Assembly (NCBI RefSeq): GCF_009766085.1
Contig: NZ_LMUF01000039.1
Coordinates: forward strand, 189,607-234,519
Direction of reading: 5' to 3'
DNA: 44,913 nt
Origin: Burkholderia sp. S171
Lineage (GTDB): Bacteria; Pseudomonadota; Gammaproteobacteria; Burkholderiales; Burkholderiaceae
Within the stretch, counting starts at the first letter, position 1. Every line of letters begins with the position of its first letter. The translations under genes were made by a program, and so were the position numbers. Of the stretch, positions 16,326 to 23,945 are shown one piece after another. The notes under the pieces were generated by a model. That model saw only the letters and a program-made list of their open reading frames with translations, ran no database searches and was not told the origin of the DNA.

Positions 16326-16466
16326 AAATAAATTAGGATAATCCCTATGGAAAACGCGACGGAAGTTCTGTTTGACCTGCCTGAGAATTGCGAGGCCGGG
16401 ATTTGAAAACTAAGCCGAGGTGCTGATCGAGTGATTGGAAATGCGGCCGAGGAAAACGCAGGCGTG

Positions 16467-16505
16467 AAAAAGCCGGTTTCGCACAATGGCGGAAACCGGC
16501 TTTTT
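16467..16505. terminator. Bidirectional intrinsic terminator
   Basis: AAAAAGCCGGTTTC (16467-16480) and GAAACCGGCTTTTT (16492-16505) pair perfectly over 14 bp. The T-run and the A-run allow termination in both directions; on the minus strand it would end argC transcription about 65 bases past its stop at 16569. Confidence 0.85.
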
Positions 16506-16568
16506 CTTTTGGCTTTTGGCTAAGTTGAGCGCCTGACGCGCTCAGCTTTTACTCGACCAGATAGTCGC

Positions 16569-17522
16569 TTAGCGCGCGAGCCCGGATTCCTCGTCGGTAC
16601 CAATCGCGAGGTTCATGCATTGGATCGCCGCGCCGGACGCACCTTTGCCCAGGTTATCCAGGCGGGCAACGGTGACGAATCGCTCTTCGTTGCCGAAGAC
16701 GAACAGCTCGACCCGGTTGGTGTCGTTGCAAGCCTGGACGTCGAAGAAGCCATCGTCGAGATTGCTGTCCGCGTTGAACGGCAGCACGCGCACGAACGGT
16801 TCATTCGCGTAGTACTCGGCCAACAATGCCTGTACGTCTTGCGGCTTGGCGGCGCGCGACAGTTGATTCGGCGACAAGTACGTGGTGACGGCGAGTCCCT
16901 TCAGGAAGTTGCCGACAATAGGCGTGAACACCGGCGCGTGCTTCAGTCCCGAACGCACCGCCATTTCCGGCAGATGCTTGTGAGCAAGCCCCAAAGCGTA
17001 CGGCCGCGGGCTGTCGAGCTTCGGATTCCCGCCCGCTTCATAGTCCGCAATCATCTTCTTGCCACCGCCGCTGTAACCGGTGATGGAATACGCGTGCGCG
17101 GCGAAATCGGTGGAAACAAGTCCACCTGCCACCAACGGCTTCATGGCCAGCAGGAACGCCGACGCGTGACAACCCGGCACCGCGATGCGCTTCGCAGTGC
17201 GCAAACGCTCGCGCTGCGCCGGCATGAGTTCGGGAAGGCCGTATGCCCAGTCGTCGTGCGTGCGGAACGCCGTGCTGGCGTCAATCACCACCGTGCGATG
17301 ATTTTCCGCGTTCACCAGCGAAACCGATTCGCGCGAAGCCGCGTCCGGCAGGCACAGGAACGTAACGTCCGACGCGTTGATCAGCCGCCGGCGCTCCTCC
17401 ACGTCCTTGCGCCGCGCTTCATCGATACGCAACACCTCGACGTCACGCCGCTCGGACAGATATTCAAAAATCTTCAGGCCGGTGGTGCCTTCCTGTCCGT
17501 CGACAAATACTTTCGTGGTCAT
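16569..17522 (-). CDS. argC: N-acetyl-gamma-glutamyl-phosphate reductase, type 2
   Basis: A 317-residue cytoplasmic enzyme that reduces N-acetylglutamyl-5-phosphate to N-acetylglutamate semialdehyde with NADPH, the third step of arginine synthesis. VFVDGQEGTTGLKI is the nucleotide-binding N-terminus. The active-site cysteine is C118 in AVPGCHAS, preceded by the substrate region YGLPEL. SGGGKKMI and HKHLPEM are also typical. The short length and the N-terminal pattern mark the type-2 ArgC group common in beta-proteobacteria. The start at MTTKVF is chosen because further upstream codons do not match the family. It is not in an arg operon here. Confidence 0.93.
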   Translation of the reverse strand: MTTKVFVDGQEGTTGLKIFEYLSERRDVEVLRIDEARRKDVEERRRLINASDVTFLCLPDAASRESVSLVNAENHRTVVIDASTAFRTHDDWAYGLPELMPAQRERLRTAKRIAVPGCHASAFLLAMKPLVAGGLVSTDFAAHAYSITGYSGGGKKMIADYEAGGNPKLDSPRPYALGLAHKHLPEMAVRSGLKHAPVFTPIVGNFLKGLAVTTYLSPNQLSRAAKPQDVQALLAEYYANEPFVRVLPFNADSNLDDGFFDVQACNDTNRVELFVFGNEERFVTVARLDNLGKGASGAAIQCMNLAIGTDEESGLAR

Positions 17523-17671
17523 CTCGATCTCGCTGGGTCGGTCGCGCCCGGACGTCATGGTGTCCGAGCGCGGTCAAAACACCATTTTAATGCGCTTCCG
17601 CGACAACGCGATGGCATTGCCGGGCACATCAGCCGATCGGCCTGAAAAACGTTGCAATGCCGCCGAAAAAA

Positions 17672-18238
17672 CTACTTTGCGTTCCAGCGCGCGGTCACGG
17701 CCGCGATCCGTGCGCCGAACACTTTGGCCGTCTCCAGATCGCCGGGTGGCGGAGCTTCGTCAGGCGATGCATCCGCCGGCGATTGCGTCAGCAAGCCCGA
17801 AAAACCACCGACGAAGTTCAGATCGTTGCGCGTGGCCGCCTTTGTGTTCGACGGCATCATGCCGGTGCCGGCCCAGACCATGCTGTGCTGCATCGCAAGC
17901 GTGATGAGGTAGGCAATGGTCGAATGCTTGTCGCCGTTCATGGTTGCCGAGTTGGTGAACCCGGCCGCGATCTTGTCCTTCCAGGATTGCGCGAACCACG
18001 GTTTGGAGCTGGCATCGGCGAATTTCTTGAAGTCTGCTGACGGACCGCCCATGTAAGTGGGCGTGCCGAAGATGATGGCGTCCGCTGCGTCGAGCTCGGC
18101 CCAGCCGGCGTCGTCCAGGTCGCCGACGGCAAGGAGCTTCGCGTCCGCGCCGGCGTCGATCGTGCCGGTCAGCACGGCTTCGGCGACTTTTTTCGTGTGG
18201 CCGTAGCCGCTGTGATAAACGATAACGATTTTCGGCAT
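17672..18238 (-). CDS. Flavodoxin-family NAD(P)H:quinone oxidoreductase-like protein
   Basis: A 188-residue FMN-binding flavodoxin-fold protein related to WrbA. The phosphate-binding loop is VYHSGYGHTKKVA at the N-terminus. GTPTYMGGPSADFKKFAD and AAGFTNSATMNGDKHSTI are the other FMN-contact segments. Members reduce quinones by two electrons and so limit oxidative stress. The start is the MPKIVIV methionine; the frame continues upstream without family similarity. It is independent of argC, 149 bases away on the same strand. Confidence 0.86.
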   Translation of the reverse strand: MPKIVIVYHSGYGHTKKVAEAVLTGTIDAGADAKLLAVGDLDDAGWAELDAADAIIFGTPTYMGGPSADFKKFADASSKPWFAQSWKDKIAAGFTNSATMNGDKHSTIAYLITLAMQHSMVWAGTGMMPSNTKAATRNDLNFVGGFSGLLTQSPADASPDEAPPPGDLETAKVFGARIAAVTARWNAK

Positions 18239-18406
18239 TTCATTTCCCCGTTTGCGACACAATGCCGCGGGTTGCGCAAGAACAACCGGAACCATGCGTC
18301 TTCGCGATAACTTTGCCGGCTGCCAAAAAACGACGCTGGCAAACGACAGTTCACCGGCGAGTCTAGCAAAGCCAAATTGGACCTGCCGACAGGCCATGAA
18401 GGACGT

Positions 18407-19048
18407 TCAGCGCCCGTAGGTCACCACGAGTTGCGCGCTGGCGATGGTTGTCGTTCGGATTTCGTGCTCGAACATGAGCGAAGGGCTGCTTTGGCGCAGG
18501 CGCAAGTCGCTGCTGTTGAGTGCGTAGACCGTGATGATGTAGTGGTGTGGTTTGCCCGGTGGTGGGCAGGGGCCTGCATAACCGTCGATATCGAAGTCAT
18601 TGCGCGATTCCACTGCGCCCATCTTGCGCAAGACGCCCAAGGCACTTGCGTTCGACGGCAACTGCGAGACGTTCGCGGGAATGCCCGCGACGGCCCAGTG
18701 CCACCAGCCGCGGCCGGGGGCGTCCGGGTCGAAGATGGTGACCGCGAAGCTTTGCGTGGCTGCAGGCGCGCCGCGCCAGGACAATTGCGGCGAACGGTTG
18801 CCGCCTTTGCAGTCGGTCTGGTCGAACACGAGCGCGAGCGGCACGGCCTGGTTCGGGCGGAGGTCGGTACTTGTCAACGTGAAAGGGGCCGTGGCGATAA
18901 CTTCAGCGACCGCACGCGGCGCATTTGATACCATCGCGGCGCAGAAAACCGGCAGCAGCACCACCCGGCGGAAAATTCGGAACTTATCGACACGCCAATC
19001 AACAGCGCGGTACACAGCACAAACCACAAGCCCGATCCCCAAGCGCAT
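18407..19048 (-). CDS. YbhB/YbcL-type PEBP family exported protein
   Basis: A protein of up to 213 residues with a phosphatidylethanolamine-binding-protein fold. The ligand pocket motifs are visible: FTLTSTDLRP, GGNRSPQLSWRGAP, VTIFDPDAPGRGWWHWAVAGIP and GYAGPCPPPGKPHHYIITVYAL. A hydrophobic stretch (RVVLLPVFCAAMVS) followed by AVAE looks like a signal peptide, but it begins about 28 residues in, so the true start may be a downstream GTG. Periplasmic location is likely. The ligand and role are unknown for bacterial members beyond general small-molecule binding. Confidence 0.82.
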   Translation of the reverse strand: MRLGIGLVVCAVYRAVDWRVDKFRIFRRVVLLPVFCAAMVSNAPRAVAEVIATAPFTLTSTDLRPNQAVPLALVFDQTDCKGGNRSPQLSWRGAPAATQSFAVTIFDPDAPGRGWWHWAVAGIPANVSQLPSNASALGVLRKMGAVESRNDFDIDGYAGPCPPPGKPHHYIITVYALNSSDLRLRQSSPSLMFEHEIRTTTIASAQLVVTYGR

Positions 19049-19285
19049 GGTGCGAGTTCTCCGGTCACGGGCGCGGCCAAATCTGGCGTTTCACCCACTG
19101 TAACGATGTATTTTGTCTCAGAAATTGGCTTAGAGCTGGATTCAAGTTTAACATCGCGGGAAAGGACAAAATTTTTCAAATGTTAAAAACAAGACTCAGT
19201 AAGGGTCAACACCGTGACTTCGGGTTTAGCCGCAGTTTCGCTCATTCGGCTGAAGGGCCAATGTAATGAGTAAGAGCACATTGCC

Positions 19286-19291
19286 TATAAT
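19286..19291 (+). promoter_or_regulatory. Probable -10 box of the RcsB-like gene
   Basis: TATAAT lies 40 bases upstream of the ATG at 19331. No good -35 hexamer is found at 16-18 bases, which may point to activator dependence. Confidence 0.5.
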
Positions 19292-19330
19292 GCGCGAGGG
19301 ATTTGTTCATTTACGAGCGAGGGGTAAATA

Positions 19331-20035
19331 ATGGGTCAACGGATAAAAGTCATTATTGCCGATGACCATCCTGTTATTCTGTTTGGCGCCGCGCAGGCGC
19401 TATTGAAGTTTCCCGAGATCGAAGTGGTTGGGCAAGCGCGTCAATCGACGGAATTGATTCAGCTTTTGCAAAAATCGCCCTGCGACGTGGTCGTGTCCGA
19501 CCTTGCGATGCCGGGCGGCCAATATGGCGACGGCATGCCATTGCTGGGTTATATCGGACGTCAGTTTCCGACGGTGCGCATCGTCGTGCTCACCATGCTG
19601 GAAAATCCCGCGCTCCTGAAACGCTTGCGCGAGGTGGGTGTGACGGCCGTGATCAATAAATCTGACGATCTGAGCCACATCGGACTGGCCATCGTTCACG
19701 TCATGCGAGGGCAGGAATATATTGGGCCGTCGGTGCGTCTGGCGCTCGACAGCATGGGCTTGTCGGCGAGTGGCCAGCAGCGCGACGTGGTGTTGTCGAA
19801 ACGGGAGCTGGAAGTGGTGCGTTTATTCGTGTCCGGCATGACCATTACTGAAATTGCCGCCCAGTTGAAACGCAGTATTAAAACGATCAGTACGCAAAAG
19901 AATACCGCCATGCGCAAGCTGGGAATTGAACGGGATTCTGAATTGTTTCAATATGCCCAGAGCAATGGTTTATTGAATCTATCGGCATATGTAGGTGATG
20001 GAAATCTCGACGATACTATTCCCGTGAATACGTAA
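19331..20035 (+). CDS. RcsB-like response regulator (receiver + LuxR-type HTH)
   Basis: A 234-residue DNA-binding response regulator. Receiver: D11-D12 in IIADDHPVILFG and phospho-acceptor D57 in VSDLAMPGGQYGDGMPLL. The output domain, from about residue 148, carries LSKRELEVVRLFVSGMTITEIA and KRSIKTISTQKNTAMRKLGI, the LuxR/NarL-type recognition helix. Both domains resemble enterobacterial RcsB more than generic NarL regulators, notably the MPG.QYGDG insertion after the phospho-site and the RSIKTISTQK recognition helix. RcsB controls capsule, motility and envelope stress genes. No RcsC or RcsD partner is in the window. A good Shine-Dalgarno (GAGGGG) precedes the ATG and a strong terminator follows. 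Confidence 0.88.
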   Translation: MGQRIKVIIADDHPVILFGAAQALLKFPEIEVVGQARQSTELIQLLQKSPCDVVVSDLAMPGGQYGDGMPLLGYIGRQFPTVRIVVLTMLENPALLKRLREVGVTAVINKSDDLSHIGLAIVHVMRGQEYIGPSVRLALDSMGLSASGQQRDVVLSKRELEVVRLFVSGMTITEIAAQLKRSIKTISTQKNTAMRKLGIERDSELFQYAQSNGLLNLSAYVGDGNLDDTIPVNT

Positions 20036-20055
20036 TTATCATTTGTCTTGTTGCA

Positions 20056-20097
20056 TAAAAAAGCCACCCGTTTATAAAAAACGGGCGGCTTTTTTTA
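20056..20097. terminator. Bidirectional terminator between the RcsB-like gene and pyrE
   Basis: AAAAAGCC-A-CCCGT and ACGGG-C-GGCTTTTT form a 13-bp stem with one mismatch, flanked by A- and T-runs. It serves both convergent genes. Confidence 0.85.
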
Positions 20098-20123
20098 TTA
20101 CACAATATTTAGGCGAAACGGGA

Positions 20124-20810
20124 TTATTGCGGTGCCACGGTTACGCCACCATGCGCGGCCGACCATTGTGCCGGCGCATGCAGGAATTTCTCGACTTCAT
20201 CCAGCGTCTTTGTCTCAAAATAGCCCGCTTCCTTCGCGACGCGCAGCACGTCCCACCACGTGGCGAGCGCGTGCAATTCCACGTCGATATCTTTCAGCAC
20301 CGAGACACTTTCCTTGAAGATGTTGTAGTGAAACAGGACGAAGCAATGATTCACTGTTGCGCCAGCCGTGCGCAGCGCGTTGATGAAATTGATCTTGCTG
20401 CGGCTGTCGGTGGTCAGGTCTTCCACCAGCAGTACGCGCTGGCCTTCAGTCAACAACCCTTCAATTTGCGCGTTCCGGCCGAAACCCTTCGGCTTCTTGC
20501 GCACATATTGCATGGGCACCATCAGCCGGTCCGACAGCCACGCGGCAAACGGGATGCCGGCCGTCTCGCCGCCTGCGACTGCGTCAATTTGCTCATAGCC
20601 AACGTCACGCAGGATTGTGGTCTCGGCCATCTCCATCAGGGCGCGTCGTACGCGCGGATACGAGATCAGCTTGCGGCAGTCGATATAAACCGGGCTCGCC
20701 CATCCTGACGTAAAAATGTACGGCTTGTCCGCGTTGAAATGCACGGCCTGGACTTCGAGCAGCATCTTGGCGGTGGTGTCGGAGATCGTCTGGCGGTCGA
20801 AGCCTGTCAT
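20124..20810 (-). CDS. pyrE: Orotate phosphoribosyltransferase
   Basis: A 228-residue enzyme that joins orotate and PRPP to form orotidine monophosphate in pyrimidine synthesis. Family landmarks are YIFTSGWASPVYIDCRKL, the substrate loop region AVAGGETAGIPFAAWL, YVRKKPKGFGRNAQIEG and the PRPP-binding stretch VLLVEDLTTDSRSK. The PRPP loop is the VEDxxTDxxSK form of the shorter alpha/beta-proteobacterial OPRT type rather than the DDVITAGT form of E. coli. The start at MTGFD is chosen because upstream codons have no family match. It is monocistronic and divergent from maeB. Confidence 0.93.
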   Translation of the reverse strand: MTGFDRQTISDTTAKMLLEVQAVHFNADKPYIFTSGWASPVYIDCRKLISYPRVRRALMEMAETTILRDVGYEQIDAVAGGETAGIPFAAWLSDRLMVPMQYVRKKPKGFGRNAQIEGLLTEGQRVLLVEDLTTDSRSKINFINALRTAGATVNHCFVLFHYNIFKESVSVLKDIDVELHALATWWDVLRVAKEAGYFETKTLDEVEKFLHAPAQWSAAHGGVTVAPQ

Positions 20811-21318
20811 GGGCGAATCCTTGCAATTTTGAGTTGGCGCGGGGAGCCCGTCTGGGGCGGCGATCAAGCGACGGCGTGGCGCAGCGGTAGTGTCCGGTCG
20901 AGCAGATGTCGACGGCGTTCGATGCGCGCGTAGGCCGGGATTTTACCCGACTGACATGACACGAACGAAACGCAAAACCGCCGTTCGTTGCCGGAATTTG
21001 TCTTGTTGTTTCTGGCGTTGCCGCGACTTGCTGAGCAATCGGTGCACGCGCTTTGGCGTGCTTACGCGCTCTTTCTGTCGAAAATGGTGCTGCGCGTCAA
21101 TTTTTTCGCGCGGTGTACACTATTTATCCCCGAAAAATGCTACGGCCAGGTGTTTCACTGTCAGCGCACACGCGCTTGTCTCCGATACGCCCCGCCAGTG
21201 CGCAGCGTCATCAGACTGGCCGGGCGGCCACATGAGATTTGACCGTCCCGAGCGCAGTGTCCTAGCCCTCCATTTCGCCTATTTTTCTCACTCTTTTCCT
21301 AAACGTCTCAGGTCAATC
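20811..21318. other. Intergenic region between pyrE and maeB
   Basis: About 508 bases with no supported gene; the reading frame that extends upstream of maeB is not family-like. A perfect octamer palindrome GTGTACAC sits at 21113-21120 within a TACACT -10-like context, a weak promoter or operator candidate for maeB. Nothing else stands out. Confidence 0.4.
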
Positions 21319-23610
21319 ATGGACGAACAACTGAAGCTCAGCGCCCTCGCGTATCACCAGTATCCGAAGCCCGGCAAGATCTCGGTCACGCCGACCAAGC
21401 CCTTGTCCAACCAGCTGGATTTGTCGCTGGCTTACTCACCGGGCGTGGCCGCTGCCTGCATGGCAATCTTCGACGATCCGCTCGACGCCCAGAAATACAC
21501 CTCGCGCGGCAATCTGGTCGGCGTGGTGACCAACGGTACGGCTGTGTTGGGTCTCGGCAACATTGGGCCGCTCGCCGCCAAGCCGGTGATGGAAGGCAAG
21601 GGCTGTCTCTTCAAGAAGTTCGCGGGCATCGACGTGTTCGATATCGAGCTCGCCGAGACCGATCCGGACAAACTCGTCGATGCCATCGCCATGCTCGAAC
21701 CCACGCTCGGCGGCATCAACCTGGAAGACATCAAGGCGCCGGAGTGCTTCTATATTGAGAAGAAGCTGCGCGAGCGCATGAAGATCCCCGTTTTCCACGA
21801 TGACCAGCATGGCACGGCGATCATTGCATCGGCGGCGATTCTCAACGGCTTGAAAGTGGTCGGCAAGAAGCTGGACGAAGTGAAGCTGGTCTGTTCCGGC
21901 GCGGGCGCTGCGGCTATCGCGTGTCTCGATTTGCTCGTCCACCTGGGCTTGAACAAAGCCAACATCCTGGTCTGCGATTCGAAAGGCGTGATCTACGAAG
22001 GACGCGGCAACCTGGATCCATCGAAGGAACGGTACGCCGCGAATACGACGGACCGCACGCTCGCCGATGCTATCGACAAAGCCGACGTGTTCCTCGGCTG
22101 CTCGAGCGCCGGCGTGCTCAAGCCGGAAATGGTCAAGGTCATGGGCACGCAGCCGTTGATCCTCGCGCTTGCCAACCCGGAACCGGAAATCCGCCCGGAA
22201 GAAGCGAAGAAAGTGCGCCCGGACGCGATCATCGCCACTGGCCGGTCGGACTATCCGAACCAGGTCAACAACGTGCTGTGCTTCCCGTTCATCTTCCGCG
22301 GCGCGCTGGATGTGGGCGCGACCACGATCACCGAAGAGATGAAACTCGCGTGCGTGCGCGCGATCGCGGAACTGGCCGAAGAGACGGATCAAGGCGATGA
22401 AGTCGCGAAGGCCTACGAAGGTCATTCGCTTGAGTTTGGTCCGGACTACCTGATTCCGAAGCCGTTCGATCCGCGACTCATCATCAAGATCGCGCCGGCC
22501 GTCGCACAGGCAGCGATGGATTCTGGTGTGGCGACGCGTCCGATCCACGACATGGACGCGTATCGGGAGGAACTGGGCACGACGGTTTATCGTACGGGCA
22601 TGGTGATGCGGCCGGTGTTCGCGGCGGCCAAGTCAGCGCCCGCGCGCATTGTGTTTGCCGAGGGCGAAGACGAGCGCGTGCTGCGCGCTGCGCAATTCGT
22701 GCTGCTGGAGAAGATCGCGAAGCCGATCATTATTGGGCGGCCGGCGGTGGTGGAAATGCGCCTGCAGAAGATGGGCTCCAAGCTGAAACCGGGAACCGAT
22801 TTCGAGATAGTGAATCCGGAAGACGATCCGCGTTACCAGAAGTGCTGGCAGGAATATCACAATATTGCTGCACGCGAGGGCGTGACGCCGGACAACGCCA
22901 AGGCCGCGCTGCGCAAGTTCAATACGTTGATCGGCGCGATCCTGGTTCGTCTGGGCGATGCCGACGGCATGATCTGCGGGATGATCGACACGTATCACGA
23001 CCATCTCAAATTCATCGAGCAAGTGTTGGGAAAAGCGGAAGGCGTGGAGAACTTTGCCGCGATGAACCTGCTGATGCTGCAGGGACGCAACCTCTTCATC
23101 AGCGATACCTACGTCAACGAGGTCCCAACGCCCACGCAACTCGCCGATATGACCATTCTGGCGGCGCGTGAAATCGAGAAGTTCGGGATTGCGCCGAAGG
23201 TCGCGTTGCTGTCGAACTCGAACTTCGGCAGCGTGCCGACGGCTTCATCGAAGCGCATGGCCGAGGCGCGCAAGCTGATCGCCGAGCGTGCGCCGGATCT
23301 GGAAGTGGATGGAGAGATGCACGGCGATGCCGCGTTGTCGGAGGTTGTGCGCAAGGCTGCGTTCCCGGCGTCGAAGCTGACGGGTGAGGCCAATCTGCTG
23401 ATCATGCCGAACGTGGAAGCGGCGAATATCACGTACAACCTGCTCAAGATGGTGAGCGGCGAAGGCGTGACGGTTGGGCCGTTTTTGCTTGGCGCGGATA
23501 AACCGGTGCACATTCTCACGCCGGCCGCGACCGTGCGGCGGATCATCAACATGACGGCGGTGGCGTCGGCGAATGCGCGGGTGGGGAAGGCGGTGAGCAA
23601 CGGGGGGTAA
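21319..23610 (+). CDS. maeB: NADP-dependent malic enzyme, two-domain MaeB type
   Basis: A 763-residue protein that oxidatively decarboxylates malate to pyruvate with NADP. The N-terminal half is malic enzyme: LAYSPGVAAACMAI, NGTAVLGLGNIGPLAAKPVMEGKGCLFKKFAGID, DDQHGTAIIASAAILNGLK and the nucleotide site VCSGAGAAAIACLDLL. The C-terminal half, from about residue 430, is a phosphotransacetylase-like domain (FAEGEDERVLRAAQ, GMIDTYHDHLKFIEQVLG, LIMPNVEAANITYNLLK) that in MaeB enzymes is regulatory and responds to acetyl-CoA. The start at MDEQLKLS follows a short AGG ribosome site. It ends at a clean terminator. Confidence 0.94.
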   Translation: MDEQLKLSALAYHQYPKPGKISVTPTKPLSNQLDLSLAYSPGVAAACMAIFDDPLDAQKYTSRGNLVGVVTNGTAVLGLGNIGPLAAKPVMEGKGCLFKKFAGIDVFDIELAETDPDKLVDAIAMLEPTLGGINLEDIKAPECFYIEKKLRERMKIPVFHDDQHGTAIIASAAILNGLKVVGKKLDEVKLVCSGAGAAAIACLDLLVHLGLNKANILVCDSKGVIYEGRGNLDPSKERYAANTTDRTLADAIDKADVFLGCSSAGVLKPEMVKVMGTQPLILALANPEPEIRPEEAKKVRPDAIIATGRSDYPNQVNNVLCFPFIFRGALDVGATTITEEMKLACVRAIAELAEETDQGDEVAKAYEGHSLEFGPDYLIPKPFDPRLIIKIAPAVAQAAMDSGVATRPIHDMDAYREELGTTVYRTGMVMRPVFAAAKSAPARIVFAEGEDERVLRAAQFVLLEKIAKPIIIGRPAVVEMRLQKMGSKLKPGTDFEIVNPEDDPRYQKCWQEYHNIAAREGVTPDNAKAALRKFNTLIGAILVRLGDADGMICGMIDTYHDHLKFIEQVLGKAEGVENFAAMNLLMLQGRNLFISDTYVNEVPTPTQLADMTILAAREIEKFGIAPKVALLSNSNFGSVPTASSKRMAEARKLIAERAPDLEVDGEMHGDAALSEVVRKAAFPASKLTGEANLLIMPNVEAANITYNLLKMVSGEGVTVGPFLLGADKPVHILTPAATVRRIINMTAVASANARVGKAVSNGG

Positions 23611-23945
23611 GCAGGAGAATTTATCCGTCATCCTGACTATTGGATAACGGTTGACTGAGATGTGGACCAAGCGGTGACCGAGGGTATGGGTCACCGCTTT
23701 TTTTGGGCATGTCCTCGCCACATGTAACGCAAATGCGCTAACGACGCTTGATGAATCTTTAAAGAGATAGAAAGGGTGTGGCGCATACAACGGCACCTTT
23801 CTTATTAGGACAAATCTGATTCGAATGTCAAGTTGTGCTGAGTAGAGTCGCGGATCGTTTCACTTTCCTGTTCGTAAAGACAAGTCGTTTCGTAGATTTG
23901 TTTCGCGTCAGACACATTCCGCACAACTCTTGGCAGGTATTCAGT
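23611..23945. other. Intergenic region before the adhesin
   Basis: About 335 bases holding the maeB terminator and the presumed adhesin promoter region. It includes TTAGGACAAATCTGA at 23805-23819, which resembles the first half of the RcsB-box-like dyad at 16333-16347. No gene is supported. Confidence 0.4.
23669..23705 (+). terminator. Intrinsic terminator after maeB
   Basis: AAGCGGTGACC (23669-23679) pairs perfectly with GGTCACCGCTT (23689-23699) and is followed by a T-run. Confidence 0.9.

Larger units (their letters stand above)
16073..16568. other. Long intergenic region with dyads and a terminator
   Basis: No gene is supported. It contains a 12-bp perfect palindrome ACGAACGTTCGT (16314-16325), eight bases from an RcsB-box-like dyad TTAGGATAATCCCTA (16333-16347), and a bidirectional terminator at 16467-16505. 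The two dyads lie about 250-275 bases upstream of the lipoprotein start at 16072 and are candidate control sites for that unit, or for an unrecognised short transcript. Confidence 0.45.

Noticed and set aside
16304..16486. A 60-codon minus-strand ORF in the long intergenic region
   Set aside because: No ribosome site, it overlaps both dyads and the terminator stem, and it has no protein-like features.
21436..22548. A 370-codon minus-strand frame inside maeB
   Set aside because: It is antisense to conserved malic-enzyme sequence and has no recognisable domain; such frames are a by-product of high GC content.
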